From Hirschia maritima DSM 19733 (lineage in GTDB: Bacteria; Pseudomonadota; Alphaproteobacteria; Caulobacterales; Hyphomonadaceae): a DNA stretch of 64,000 nucleotides. The DNA is taken from positions 1,077,329 through 1,141,328 of the forward strand of contig NZ_KB899544.1 of the NCBI RefSeq assembly GCF_000378345.1. The letters run 5' to 3'. The notes beneath the pieces are model-generated. The model worked only from the letters and a program-made list of their open reading frames with translations. It did not search any database and was not told the origin of the DNA. How positions within the stretch are numbered: the stretch's first letter is position 1; each line of letters starts with the position of its first letter. The position numbers and the translations under genes were made by a program. Positions 54,207-62,621 of the stretch are shown here, piece by piece.

Positions 54207-54298
54207 CATCGAGGTTGGACTACCTGAGCTAAGCATTTCACTTTCTGCAAGGAAGCATCATTCAAGAGTGATTCAGTGAAAGTGCTTTTTCTTATCAT
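54203..54298 (-). pseudogene. Truncated reading frame cut by the insertion sequence
   Basis: On the minus strand an ATG at 54298 is preceded by AGAGGG and opens MIRKSTFTESLLNDASLQKV, about 23 codons, before reaching the insertion-sequence end near 54230 and a stop inside it. A perfect Zur-like palindrome lies 18 bp upstream of the ATG. The fragment is too short to assign. It may be the 5' end of a zinc-regulated gene destroyed by the insertion. A competing reading is that the same bases form the hairpin 54231-54290. Confidence 0.3.
54231..54290 (+). terminator. Hairpin next to the insertion sequence, terminator-like
   Basis: AAGCATTTCACT (54231-54242) pairs with AGTGAAAGTGCTT (54275-54287) with one bulge, then TTT on the plus strand. 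It could be a decayed plus-strand terminator just beyond the insertion sequence. Confidence 0.35.
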
Positions 54299-54315
54299 AT
54301 CGCCCTCTACATTTA

Positions 54316-54330
54316 TGTTATATTATAACA
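54316..54330 (-). promoter_or_regulatory. Perfect Zur-box-like palindrome
   Basis: TGTTATATTATAACA is a perfect 15-bp palindrome identical to the proteobacterial Zur core TGTTATA-N-TATAACA. On the minus strand it lies 18 bp upstream of a ribosome-site-plus-ATG that is cut short by the insertion sequence. AT-rich palindromes can arise by chance, but the identity is exact. Confidence 0.45.
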
Positions 54331-54937
54331 ATAACACTGAGTGAGCTTTGTCAAGAAACAGATTAAGCTACGCAATCGAAAAGCTAACTAGCAACAATCG
54401 AAGTCTACATAATGCTCAAAAATAAGCCGATCAGGTAGCATCAGAGCACCGGGTAACTCATCATCCGTTCAATTAGTGCCAATAATATCAGTTCGTAAGC
54501 AGAGCATTTCTCACTAGAAATGGTCACAAGAGCATTCTTCGCTAATTTCTTAACTTAGTACTCAACACTAAATTCCTTATTGTACATTTGGTTGTAACCT
54601 AAACGGGTAAATCTCGTTCTGCTTATATTGATTAAATGAAGCGCGTTTTTTGATAGTACATCAAATAACCTATCAGAACTCTGCAAAGCTGTAATTCAAA
54701 GTCATAGGCATGTCGTTGTAGTTTTAAGAGTAGGCGTTTCCTTTGTTGTCTTACTGAGTGAACCTCCAACTAAAAGACTTGACGTATTTAGTATTGGAGA
54801 TTCATACGGACGAAAGTAATCAAGAGTGTGTAATGCCAACTCTTTTATTGGATCGTCAGTTTTTCCCGCTTGGCATTGATGCATAAGTAAGCAAGCGATA
54901 CTATAAGTGTAAGTTTATTTATCCTATTGCGGTTGAG
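54331..54937. other. Gene-poor AT-rich region
   Basis: About 600 bp between the Zur-like palindrome and the end of dctM. A 60-codon minus-strand frame (54702-54884) shows no family likeness and is not called. No terminator for dctM with a T-tract was seen. Confidence 0.5.
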
Positions 54938-56386
54938 CTAATTTCCATAGGTCACTGCAGGCAACCATGTTGTAATTTGTGGAAACATGAAAACAATTAT
55001 TAGACCAAGGAGTTGAAGAAGAACAAAAGGAATAATGCCTTTATAAATATCTCCAAGAGTCACACCTTCTGGACAAACGCCTTTGAGGTAGAAGAGGGCA
55101 AATCCAACTGGTGGAGTTAGGAAAGAAGTTTGTAATGTGACCGCAGCCAAGATTGCAAACCACACAACAATTGGATCTTCAACAACACCAAATCCGTCAA
55201 CTGGGATATCTAATCCTTGCACAATCGGCAAAATCAACGGCATCACAATTAGAGTGATTTCAATCCAATCGAGTAAAAAACCGAGTAGGAAAATGATAAA
55301 CAAGATGAAGGCGATGACTAGATAAGGGTTTTCAAAAGACCCCAAAATCATGTTTTCGATTATTTCATCACCTCCAAATCGCCGTAGTACAAATGCAAAA
55401 AACGCAGCAGCAATAAAAATTCCAATTATGTACCCAGAAGTATTAAGTGTCTGCTTTAGCACGTTTTTTATAACGTAAAGGTGTAGATGACCGGCTTGCC
55501 AAGCAAGGATAGTTGCTCCCAATGCGCCTAAGCCAGCTGCTTCTGTTGGCGTGGCTATTCCGAAGAATATTGATCCCAGTACTAACAAGATAAGCATTAT
55601 GGGCGGAAAAATCGCGAACAACACGTTTCTTATTACTTGTGGCGTAATTGGACGACGGTTTTCTGGAACGGGCATTGAGGATGGAGAGACTAATCCTTTA
55701 ATGATGATATAGGCAAGATATAGGCCGCCCAAAAGCAAGCCCGGAAAAAGGGCTCCCATGAAGAGGTCCCCAAGGCTAATTGCTAGTTGATCTGACATTA
55801 TGACAAGCATGATGGATGGCGGGATTAGAATACCCAACGTTCCCGCTGCAGCGACTGTTCCAGTAGCGACCGACTTTTCATAGCCTTGATTGAGCATAGC
55901 TGGAATGCCCATCACACCTAGTAGAACAACTGATGCACCCACAACGCCAGTTGATGCAGCCAAAATTATGCCAATCAGCATAACTGTTATCGCTAAACCA
56001 CCACGCATGGGCCCAAACAGGATTTGCATAGAATTCATCAAGCGTTTTGCGACGCCCGACTGATCGAGCATTAGCCCCATGAAAATGAAAATAGGCAAAG
56101 CGACCAATACCGGGTTTTTGATGATTCCACCAAAGAACCGACCACCATTTGCCGACATGCGTTTATAAGTCAGCCCAGTATCATCATAAGTAATGTGCTG
56201 GTTGATGGCATGAGCATTGGGATCGAGAATGAAGAATGCGATTAAGGTGTAGATTAGGCTGATGCCAACTAATCCATAGGCAACCGGAATCCCTCGGATG
56301 AGCATCACTAAAAATGCAACGAACATGGACAGGACTAACCATTGGTTCAAGTCCATAATATTCCCAATAAGAGAAAGGATTTCCAT
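54938..56386 (-). CDS. dctM: TRAP transporter large membrane subunit
   Basis: A 482-residue DctM-type permease with about 12 to 13 hydrophobic segments. GVVGASVVLLGVMGIPAMLN, AAGTLGILIPPSIMLVIM and TEAAGLGALGATILA are conserved TRAP large-subunit blocks, and TSFLTPPVGFALFYLKG near the C-terminus is family-typical. It is of the longer type found with the mannitol/chloroaromatic-like TRAP group. It uses a sodium gradient to import an organic acid presented by DctP. The ATG follows GGAGG lying at the end of dctQ, 3 bp away, so the two are coupled. Confidence 0.92.
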   Translation of the reverse strand: MEILSLIGNIMDLNQWLVLSMFVAFLVMLIRGIPVAYGLVGISLIYTLIAFFILDPNAHAINQHITYDDTGLTYKRMSANGGRFFGGIIKNPVLVALPIFIFMGLMLDQSGVAKRLMNSMQILFGPMRGGLAITVMLIGIILAASTGVVGASVVLLGVMGIPAMLNQGYEKSVATGTVAAAGTLGILIPPSIMLVIMSDQLAISLGDLFMGALFPGLLLGGLYLAYIIIKGLVSPSSMPVPENRRPITPQVIRNVLFAIFPPIMLILLVLGSIFFGIATPTEAAGLGALGATILAWQAGHLHLYVIKNVLKQTLNTSGYIIGIFIAAAFFAFVLRRFGGDEIIENMILGSFENPYLVIAFILFIIFLLGFLLDWIEITLIVMPLILPIVQGLDIPVDGFGVVEDPIVVWFAILAAVTLQTSFLTPPVGFALFYLKGVCPEGVTLGDIYKGIIPFVLLQLLGLIIVFMFPQITTWLPAVTYGN

Positions 56387-56389
56387 GAT

Positions 56390-57145
56390 TTAGGCCTCCT
56401 TTCTAAATTTTGAATAGGTGAAACCAGCACCGATTGCAGCAAGAGTTGTCAGCAAAGCAATCAAAGGGAGGTTTTCAAATTGTGGCAAACGGCTAATGCG
56501 AGCGGTTGCCATGTCTGGATTTGCTATTTTCAAATTCCACCAAACAACATAATGGAGAGTGCGTTCTATTGTAAAAACAGCTCCCGGAAACAATCCGATT
56601 AGCAAGAAATGCACACCAAATTTGTTTAGTTCGCGCAAATGTTCAATGACTTTCGATATCGTTGCCACGCCTGCAAGTACAAACAGGAAGGGGAGGCTCA
56701 TTTTTAAAATATAGAGCTTGTGTAGCCCATTGGGGCTATCTGATCCTTCTCCAGCTTTGAGCGAAGTAAGCCCGTATTGAAATAAGACATCAATCATCAA
56801 AACAATGAAGGGCATTAGCAGCCATCCAAGAGCAAAAATATCAGTTTTTGCTTTCTTGGAAGGTGAATAATGATCATACAGAATGTCTACACGAACGTGA
56901 CTATTGGTCGTGATGGCGTAGCCAAAAGCTACAGTCATAGAGAAGCCATAGAGCCACCATTGCGCATCATCCAACCAAGCTTGGTTTGCATTGAATTTTC
57001 GAAGAATAACTTGCAACACAATTGCGAAAATTAGGATCATGAAGATCCATGCAGCGTTGTCGCCGAATTGTCGAACCAGTTTGCTGCCAACAACTTCATT
57101 CGTCGTGTTTTGCAATGGTTCATTATTTGAGGAGGTTCCCGCCAT
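56390..57145 (-). CDS. dctQ: TRAP transporter small membrane subunit
   Basis: A 251-residue DctQ subunit, longer than the usual 160-190, with four main hydrophobic segments plus extra helices towards the C-terminus. WLDDAQWWLYGFSMTVAFGYA and VRVDILYDHYSP are characteristic of this family. It partners DctM in the membrane. The long form is normal for the TRAP group that includes 2-oxoacid and lactate systems. It starts after AAAGGG and is separated from dctP by a 74-bp gap that contains a terminator-like hairpin. Confidence 0.9.
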   Translation of the reverse strand: MAGTSSNNEPLQNTTNEVVGSKLVRQFGDNAAWIFMILIFAIVLQVILRKFNANQAWLDDAQWWLYGFSMTVAFGYAITTNSHVRVDILYDHYSPSKKAKTDIFALGWLLMPFIVLMIDVLFQYGLTSLKAGEGSDSPNGLHKLYILKMSLPFLFVLAGVATISKVIEHLRELNKFGVHFLLIGLFPGAVFTIERTLHYVVWWNLKIANPDMATARISRLPQFENLPLIALLTTLAAIGAGFTYSKFRKEA

Positions 57146-57160
57146 GAGACTACCCTTTCA

Positions 57161-57202
57161 AAAAAGGCGGTAGTGATGTCGAATAAACCTACATCACTAC
57201 CG
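57161..57202 (-). terminator. Intrinsic terminator/attenuator between dctP and dctQ
   Basis: CGGTAGTGATGT and its exact complement (57168-57179 and 57191-57202) form a 12-bp stem with an 11-base loop. On the minus strand it is followed by CC and six T (57161-57167). It lies after the dctP stop and 16 bp before the dctQ ATG. It should stop most transcripts after dctP and let a fraction continue into dctQM. Confidence 0.85.
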
Positions 57203-57219
57203 AACAAGTTACGGGTCAA

Positions 57220-58299
57220 TTAATCGCGAGGCATGTATATGTTTGTTGACCAGACATAATAGTCTCTGCGATAGGCTTGCAGGTCGTCCCAAACTTTCTT
57301 GAAGAACGCATCTTCAGATGCCATTTCATCGGCAATGTCGTACCAAGTGTCTTCGAAAGTTTCTAAGAGCTCTGGGCTCCATTTTCTGATCTGAACACCA
57401 TTATTTTCCTGATTATCAATCATGGCTTGGAAGTTTGTGGCTTCACCCTCAGCAAAATTTGTTGTCAGGTTTGCCAAACAAGCAGATTTGATCTGTTCTT
57501 TAGCTGTGTCTGACAATCCGGCGTAAATATCCTTATTAATGAGAAGTTCTGAAATTGTTGCGGGTTGGTGCCAGCCTGGGAAATAATTGTATTTCGCGAT
57601 TTTGTGGAAACCTAGTCGCGCATCAATTCTCGGCATGGAGAACTCTGTTGCATCCAGTGCGCCGCGCTCAAGAGCGGGGAAGATGTCCGAAGCACCTAGA
57701 AGAGATGTAGATACTCCCAGTTTTTGCATTACAGACGCGCCCAAACCGAAGAAACGCATGTTGAGGCCTTTTAAGTCTTCAACAGAATTTACTTCTTTTC
57801 GAAACCAACCAGATGTTTCAGGTGCAATAATTCCACATGGCATTGCGACTACGTTATACCCGTGTGTATCGTACATTTCTTGCCAAAGATCAGCACCATC
57901 ATCATATAAAATCCATCCGATGTATTCACCAACTTCTGGTCCGAATGGTACAGCTGAAAATAGGGATGCAGCCTTTATTTTTCCCTGCCAATAACCCGAC
58001 ATCGCATAGGATGCATCTACTGATCCATTTGATACTGCATCTAGCGCCTCCAGAGCAGGCACGAGTTTACCAGGGTCGTAGTGTTCGAATTCGACTTCAT
58101 TCGAAATATCGTTGATTCGGTTTGAAAAATCGACTGCAGCTGTTCCCAAAATTGGTAAGTTTTTACCAAAAACTGTGGTCATTTCTATTTTTTGCGATTG
58201 AACCACTGGTTTAATTTTTTCTTCTGCGGTCGTTTGCGTTTCTGCATTGCATGCAGTTAGCGCAATAAGCGAAAGGCTTGCTAGTACACTGTTTTTCAT
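57220..58299 (-). CDS. dctP: TRAP transporter solute-binding lipoprotein
   Basis: A 359-residue DctP-family solute-binding protein. The signal peptide ends LTAC with Cys17 lipidated, so it is probably membrane-anchored rather than free in the periplasm. MRFFGLGASVMQKLGVSTSL, ALERGALDATEFSMPRIDAR and FPGWHQPATISELLINKD are typical of the group that includes TakP (2-oxoacids) and the Thermus lactate-binding TTHA0766. A substrate of the lactate/2-oxoacid kind fits the divergent dld gene. The ATG follows GGGAGGATCC. Confidence 0.88.
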   Translation of the reverse strand: MKNSVLASLSLIALTACNAETQTTAEEKIKPVVQSQKIEMTTVFGKNLPILGTAAVDFSNRINDISNEVEFEHYDPGKLVPALEALDAVSNGSVDASYAMSGYWQGKIKAASLFSAVPFGPEVGEYIGWILYDDGADLWQEMYDTHGYNVVAMPCGIIAPETSGWFRKEVNSVEDLKGLNMRFFGLGASVMQKLGVSTSLLGASDIFPALERGALDATEFSMPRIDARLGFHKIAKYNYFPGWHQPATISELLINKDIYAGLSDTAKEQIKSACLANLTTNFAEGEATNFQAMIDNQENNGVQIRKWSPELLETFEDTWYDIADEMASEDAFFKKVWDDLQAYRRDYYVWSTNIYMPRD

Positions 58300-58375
58300 T
58301 GGATCCTCCCATTATTAATATTCCTTCACCGGACTTTTATTCATATTTGTCTAGATGAATTATTGGTAAAGTAAC

Positions 58376-58409
58376 TTGACCGATACGAATTGGTCAAGTA
58401 TGTTGACCA
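58376..58409. promoter_or_regulatory. Candidate operator for the GntR/FadR-type regulator
   Basis: Three half-sites occur in alternating orientation: TTGACC (58376-58381), TGGTCAA (58391-58397) and TTGACCA (58403-58409). The last two form a perfect inverted repeat TGGTCAA-N5-TTGACCA. GntR regulators of the FCD subgroup bind TGGT/ACCA palindromes. It lies between divergent dctP and the regulator gene, so control of both is inferred. Confidence 0.6.
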
Positions 58410-58522
58410 TGAAATTTTGAAAATAGCGTAATGCCCGGAGAGGCGAAACAAGCAATCGTTAGTGAAAATTAGCTTTGCTAGGTAAACTAAATTTACCATT
58501 CGCTTTTCAAAGGGAGGAAGAA

Positions 58523-59335
58523 ATGGAAAAAGCAAATCAAAATGAGTTATCGCTCGTCGGACAAAAAGCTTCACTAGAGTTGTTTGATCGCATCGACCAT
58601 GGCTCGTTAGCAGATGCTGTTGTTCAGCAAATTGAGATGCTCATTTTAGGGGGCGTTCTAAAGCAGGGGAGCAAGCTTCCATCTGAAAGAGACCTATCCG
58701 AACAGTTTGATGTGTCTCGCCCTAAGGTTCGTGAAGCTCTCCAGGTTTTGGACGAACGCGGGTTGGTACGCATTCAGGCGGGGGATGGGGCGTATATAAG
58801 CCAGTTAACAGGCGCTGCTATGTCTCCAGCATTGGTAAGTCTTTACATGCGTCATCCATCAGCAGTTCAAGACCATTTGGAATATCGGAAAGAGCTTGAA
58901 GGATTTGCCGCGAGACTTGCTGCGCAACGCGCCACTGCAAGCGACAAAGAAACGATATTGTCTATTTTGGAAAAATTGGCTGAGTCACATGCGATTGGTG
59001 ATTCAGAAAATGGTGCCAAATGGGACGCGCGATTTCATACAGCCATCGTGAATGCCAGTCATAACAGGTCTCTCATTCACATGATGAATTCATTGTATGA
59101 GTTGAACAGAACGAATGTGTTTTTCAATCGAAATGAGTCTTTGGACTTGGAAAAAGTTTCAGACGAATTGTTGGAGCAGCACAGGGCAATAGCAAAAGCT
59201 GTTGTCGAAGGAGATAGCCAGAGGGCGCAAGCAGCAGCACATGCGCATCTCGAATTTGTAATTGAATCAACCTTGGATGTTCTAGCAGCCAAAGAACGGG
59301 AGATTATGTCTAATAAACGCGGCATGACCACGTAA
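58523..59335 (+). CDS. GntR-family (FadR/LldR-type, FCD domain) transcriptional regulator
   Basis: A 270-residue protein. Residues about 20-85 are a winged helix-turn-helix (ILGGVLKQGSKLPSERDLSE, FDVSRPKVREALQVLDERGL), and residues about 115-250 form an all-helical FCD ligand domain with the metal-binding His in ARFHTAIVNASHN and AAAHAHLEFV. The strong site AGGGAGGAAGAA precedes the ATG at 58523; a longer frame from 58475 was rejected. It sits between dctPQM and porin-dld-ppdK. FCD regulators of lactate operons (LldR/PdhR group) support a role as a lactate- or pyruvate-responsive repressor. Confidence 0.85.
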   Translation: MEKANQNELSLVGQKASLELFDRIDHGSLADAVVQQIEMLILGGVLKQGSKLPSERDLSEQFDVSRPKVREALQVLDERGLVRIQAGDGAYISQLTGAAMSPALVSLYMRHPSAVQDHLEYRKELEGFAARLAAQRATASDKETILSILEKLAESHAIGDSENGAKWDARFHTAIVNASHNRSLIHMMNSLYELNRTNVFFNRNESLDLEKVSDELLEQHRAIAKAVVEGDSQRAQAAAHAHLEFVIESTLDVLAAKEREIMSNKRGMTT

Positions 59336-59438
59336 GCACACCTTTTAACTGAAATTTTTGAGAGTGCACTTCTCTTGCAATATCGCAAGTAGAGAACGGT
59401 CGAGCTGTATCCGAAATTAAGCCTAAGGGCTTGATATG

Positions 59439-59468
59439 AACCACTAAAAAAAACGGCAACAAGTGGTT
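59439..59468 (+). repeat. Short hairpin in the porin leader
   Basis: AACCACT and AGTGGTT with a 16-base A-rich loop, 27 bp before the porin ATG. It may protect the leader or influence ribosome access; no T-tract. Confidence 0.3.
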
Positions 59469-59494
59469 TGAAATTGCCGAATTGGGAGGAATCG

Positions 59495-60793
59495 ATGAAG
59501 AAAATTTCGAAATATCTTGGGATGACAGCTTTAGCATGTAGTGGGATTGGGTTTGCGTCGCCTGCAATGGCGCAAACCAACTCTGAATTGCGGTCACAAA
59601 TAGAATTATTGGAACAACAACTAAACGCTGTGAAATCAAAACTTGATGCGCAAGAAGATGATGTGGATCGCATCGAAAAGCGCGTGGATGAGGTGTCTGA
59701 AAAAACAGCTCCTACCGATGGTTTTTTGGTTGGCAATACCAAGATGAAATTTTCAGGGTTTGTAGACCTTGATGTTCACGTGACAAAAACCAGTGATGGT
59801 GAAATTGCAAGCAATAGTGTCGGGCGAGACCAATATGTTTCTCAATTAACGCCTGTTTCTGCGGTAGATGTGGATGATGCGGTCTACACAGATTACACAA
59901 TTCAATCTTCGCGCTTGGCATTTGGGAGTGATACACCGGTTGGTGAGGATAGTTTAAAAACCTATTTTGAATTGGATTTTATTCTTTCTCCGGGTGGAAA
60001 TGAAGGTGTTTCAAGTTCATTCAATCCAAGAATTCGTAGAGCATATATAGACTATAAAAACTGGCGAGTGGGGCAGGAATGGTCAACATTCCAAATTCTT
60101 CAAGCAATCCCTGAGACCGCATCATTTTATGGTCCTGCAGATAGTCAGGTTTTCCAACGCCAAGCATTAATTCGTTACACTGCGGGTAATTTCCAATTTG
60201 CATTGGAAAATCCAAACACTAACGTTATAGGCGCTGGATTGGTTGATGATAGCGTCATTCCAGATGCGGTCGCACGATACAATTTCAAAAATGACACTGT
60301 GAATTTGTCCTTTGCGGCAATTGCGCGCCAATTGAGAATGGACAACGGCATCGTAGATGGCACTACGACTGGATATGGTGCGGTAATGGGTGGGCGCGTA
60401 AACCTTGGAAAGGATGATATTCGCTTCCACGTTTTAGGTGGGGAAGGGCTAGGCCGTTATGTCGGTTTGGGAATTTCTCCCGGCGCAGTCATTGATGCTG
60501 ATGGAACCGGTATTGAAGCAATCCCATCTGTGAGCGCAAGTATAGCCTATCGTAAGGTGTTGGGTGATTTCAGCTTGTCTGGTGGTTTGTCGTGGATAGA
60601 TATCGACAATGACGTCGCTCTCACAGGTGATTCAGTTACATCACAATCACAGACAGCTTTCCTAGCTTTGACAAAAAAAGTCGCTCCGAAAATGACAGTC
60701 GGTGGGGAGGTTCTCGTTGGAGAACGCGAATTGGAAAATGGACTGTCGGGTGATCTCAGCAGATTTACCTTCTCCGTAAAGAAAGGCTTCTAA
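59495..60793 (+). CDS. DcaP-like porin
   Basis: A 432-residue outer-membrane porin. The signal peptide ends AMA-QTN. A coiled-coil-like segment follows (LRSQIELLEQQLNAVKSKLD, about residues 31-60), then a beta-barrel that opens MKFSGFVDLDVHVTKTSDGE and ends LSRFTFSVKKGF with a terminal Phe. This N-terminal helix followed by a DVH-type barrel is the layout of the DcaP family of Acinetobacter, which carries dicarboxylates and other acids. It follows GGGAGGA and lies between the GntR gene and dld, suggesting outer-membrane entry of the TRAP substrate. A terminator follows it. Confidence 0.82.
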   Translation: MKKISKYLGMTALACSGIGFASPAMAQTNSELRSQIELLEQQLNAVKSKLDAQEDDVDRIEKRVDEVSEKTAPTDGFLVGNTKMKFSGFVDLDVHVTKTSDGEIASNSVGRDQYVSQLTPVSAVDVDDAVYTDYTIQSSRLAFGSDTPVGEDSLKTYFELDFILSPGGNEGVSSSFNPRIRRAYIDYKNWRVGQEWSTFQILQAIPETASFYGPADSQVFQRQALIRYTAGNFQFALENPNTNVIGAGLVDDSVIPDAVARYNFKNDTVNLSFAAIARQLRMDNGIVDGTTTGYGAVMGGRVNLGKDDIRFHVLGGEGLGRYVGLGISPGAVIDADGTGIEAIPSVSASIAYRKVLGDFSLSGGLSWIDIDNDVALTGDSVTSQSQTAFLALTKKVAPKMTVGGEVLVGERELENGLSGDLSRFTFSVKKGF

Positions 60794-60807
60794 CGCCGCT
60801 CAACTCA

Positions 60808-60860
60808 CCGAACGGACAATATCTATTTCCCTTCAACACTTTGTTCGTTCGGTTTTTTTT
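60808..60860 (+). terminator. Intrinsic terminator between porin and dld
   Basis: CCGAACGGACA (60808-60818) pairs with TGTTCGTTCGG (60842-60852) with one G-U pair, then eight T (60853-60860). It is a strong plus-strand terminator, yet dld starts only 27 bp later, so it probably acts as a partial stop or the dld promoter overlaps it. Confidence 0.88.
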
Positions 60861-60886
60861 CAAATAATAATTAGATTTATAGTAGA

Positions 60887-62608
60887 ATGTTTAATCTCTC
60901 CTCAGACCAGATCATTGCATCATTAAGAAAGGTCGTTGGCGCGAAATATGTCCTCACGGATGAGCGTGCAACCGAGCGCTATCGACAGGGCTATCGCTCC
61001 GGAGAGGGTGCGGCATTGGCAGTCATTCGTCCTGGTACTTTAAAGGAGTATTGGGATGTACTTAAAATCTGCATTGATACTGATGTGATTATTATCATGC
61101 AGGCAGCCAATACAGGGCTTACAGAAGGCTCAACACCCAAAGGTGAATATGATCGTCAAGTTGTCATAATTAGCACTTTGCGTATGACCAGCATTTATCC
61201 CATCGATGAAGGCAAGCAGGCTATTTGTTTTGCGGGGTCTACTTTGTATGAGTTGGAAAACATAGCCGGAAAATATGACCGCCAACCCCATTCTGTGATT
61301 GGATCATCCTGTATAGGCGCCTCAGTTATTGGAGGCGTATGCAATAATTCAGGTGGTTCATTGATTGAGCGCGGACCATCTTACACTGAGTTGTCCATAT
61401 ACGCGCAGCGTAATGAGGATGGCAGCTTGGAGTTAGTCAATAATTTGGGAATAGATCTGGGAGATACGCCGGAGGAAATTCTGACCAATTTGGAGAAGGG
61501 TAATTTTGACGGAAAAATTCGATATTCCAATGATAAAGTTGCTTCAGATACAGATTATGCACGACGTGTGCGCAATGTAGATGCTGATAGTGCTGCGCGG
61601 TTTAATGCGGATAAACGACGATTATATGAAGCCAGTGGATGTGCGGGTAAATTAGCTGTTTTTGCTGTGCGTTTGGATACGTATGAGCTCAATGACAAAG
61701 AATGTATTTTTTACATCGGCACCAATGACACGAGCGATTTGACTGAACTACGTCGGCACATGTTGAAGACTTTTACAAGTCTGCCTGTGTCGGCTGAATA
61801 TGTGCATAGAGAGATTTTTGATTTTGCAAAGCAATATGGCAAGGATAGCCTATTTCTAATCGATGTATTGGGAACGAGCCGTCTTCCGCAATTCTTTGAG
61901 TGGAAGGGTGTAATCGATAGCCGGTTAAACTCAATTCCATTTTTGCCTAAGAACTTGCTTGACCGCTGTTTGCAACTTGTCGCGCGTTTAACACCGAATA
62001 TTCTTCCAAAATTCATGCTTAAATACCGGGATAAATTTGAGCATCACCTGATTTTGAAAATGCACGGTCAAGGCATTGAAGATGCACGTGTATATTTATC
62101 TCAACTTGCAAAAGAGACTGGGCTTGAGTTTCATGAATGCTCTGAAAGAGAAGGCAAGATAGCGAGCTTGCATAGATTTGTCGCTGCGGGAACTCCAGTG
62201 CGTTTTGAGGCTGTGCATCCGCAAAAGTTATCAGATATTGTGGCATTGGATATAGCGCTACGTCGCAATGATCAGGATTGGTTTGAAGAGCTACCTGAAG
62301 AGATATCCAAGCATATTTTACACAAGCTTTATTATGGTCATTTCTTTTGTCATGTTTTTCATCAGGACTACATTGTTAAAAAGGGCTCTGATCCTAAAGC
62401 ATTGAAAGAAAAAATGCTGGAGACGTTGCGTCAAAGAGGGGCTCAATATCCTGCGGAGCATAATGTTGGTCATCTTTACGAGGCCGATGAAGATCAGGCT
62501 GAATTCTTTAGAAAACTTGATCCGACAAACACTTTTAACCCTGGGATAGGGAAGACCTCACGTGATAAATCATATGGTTGCGGGTGTGGTTCAGGACATA
62601 ATAAATAA
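60887..62608 (+). CDS. dld: Quinone-dependent D-lactate dehydrogenase
   Basis: A 573-residue FAD-dependent dehydrogenase, close to E. coli Dld (571). The FAD-binding domain has MQAANTGLTEGSTP and VVIISTLRMT; PHSVIGSSCIGASVIGGVCN and GGSLIERGPSYTELSIYAQ are specific to the Dld family. The C-terminal part contains the Dld membrane-binding domain with basic, amphipathic segments. It oxidises D-lactate to pyruvate and passes electrons to the quinone pool. No good Shine-Dalgarno precedes the ATG. It is 13 bp upstream of ppdK. Confidence 0.93.
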   Translation: MFNLSSDQIIASLRKVVGAKYVLTDERATERYRQGYRSGEGAALAVIRPGTLKEYWDVLKICIDTDVIIIMQAANTGLTEGSTPKGEYDRQVVIISTLRMTSIYPIDEGKQAICFAGSTLYELENIAGKYDRQPHSVIGSSCIGASVIGGVCNNSGGSLIERGPSYTELSIYAQRNEDGSLELVNNLGIDLGDTPEEILTNLEKGNFDGKIRYSNDKVASDTDYARRVRNVDADSAARFNADKRRLYEASGCAGKLAVFAVRLDTYELNDKECIFYIGTNDTSDLTELRRHMLKTFTSLPVSAEYVHREIFDFAKQYGKDSLFLIDVLGTSRLPQFFEWKGVIDSRLNSIPFLPKNLLDRCLQLVARLTPNILPKFMLKYRDKFEHHLILKMHGQGIEDARVYLSQLAKETGLEFHECSEREGKIASLHRFVAAGTPVRFEAVHPQKLSDIVALDIALRRNDQDWFEELPEEISKHILHKLYYGHFFCHVFHQDYIVKKGSDPKALKEKMLETLRQRGAQYPAEHNVGHLYEADEDQAEFFRKLDPTNTFNPGIGKTSRDKSYGCGCGSGHNK

Positions 62609-62621
62609 TGGGATACTTTAG

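Larger units (their letters stand above)
53013..54230 (+). mobile_element. Degenerate IS3-family (IS407-group-like) insertion sequence
   Basis: About 1.2 kb, the usual size of IS3-family elements, containing overlapping orfA and orfB. Base composition is visibly more GC-rich than the flanks. The left end is probably TGTAAAAGTGGTCCGG (53013); the right end near 54215-54230 has a partly matching reversed segment with GGACTAC against the expected GGACCAC, so the terminal repeats have decayed. OrfB carries two frameshifts, an in-frame stop and loss of a catalytic Asp. The element cannot move on its own. No clear target duplication was identified. Confidence 0.82.

Noticed and set aside
54702..54884. 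60-codon minus-strand frame in the gap before dctM
   Set aside because: No family likeness, no good start context; likely chance in AT-rich DNA.
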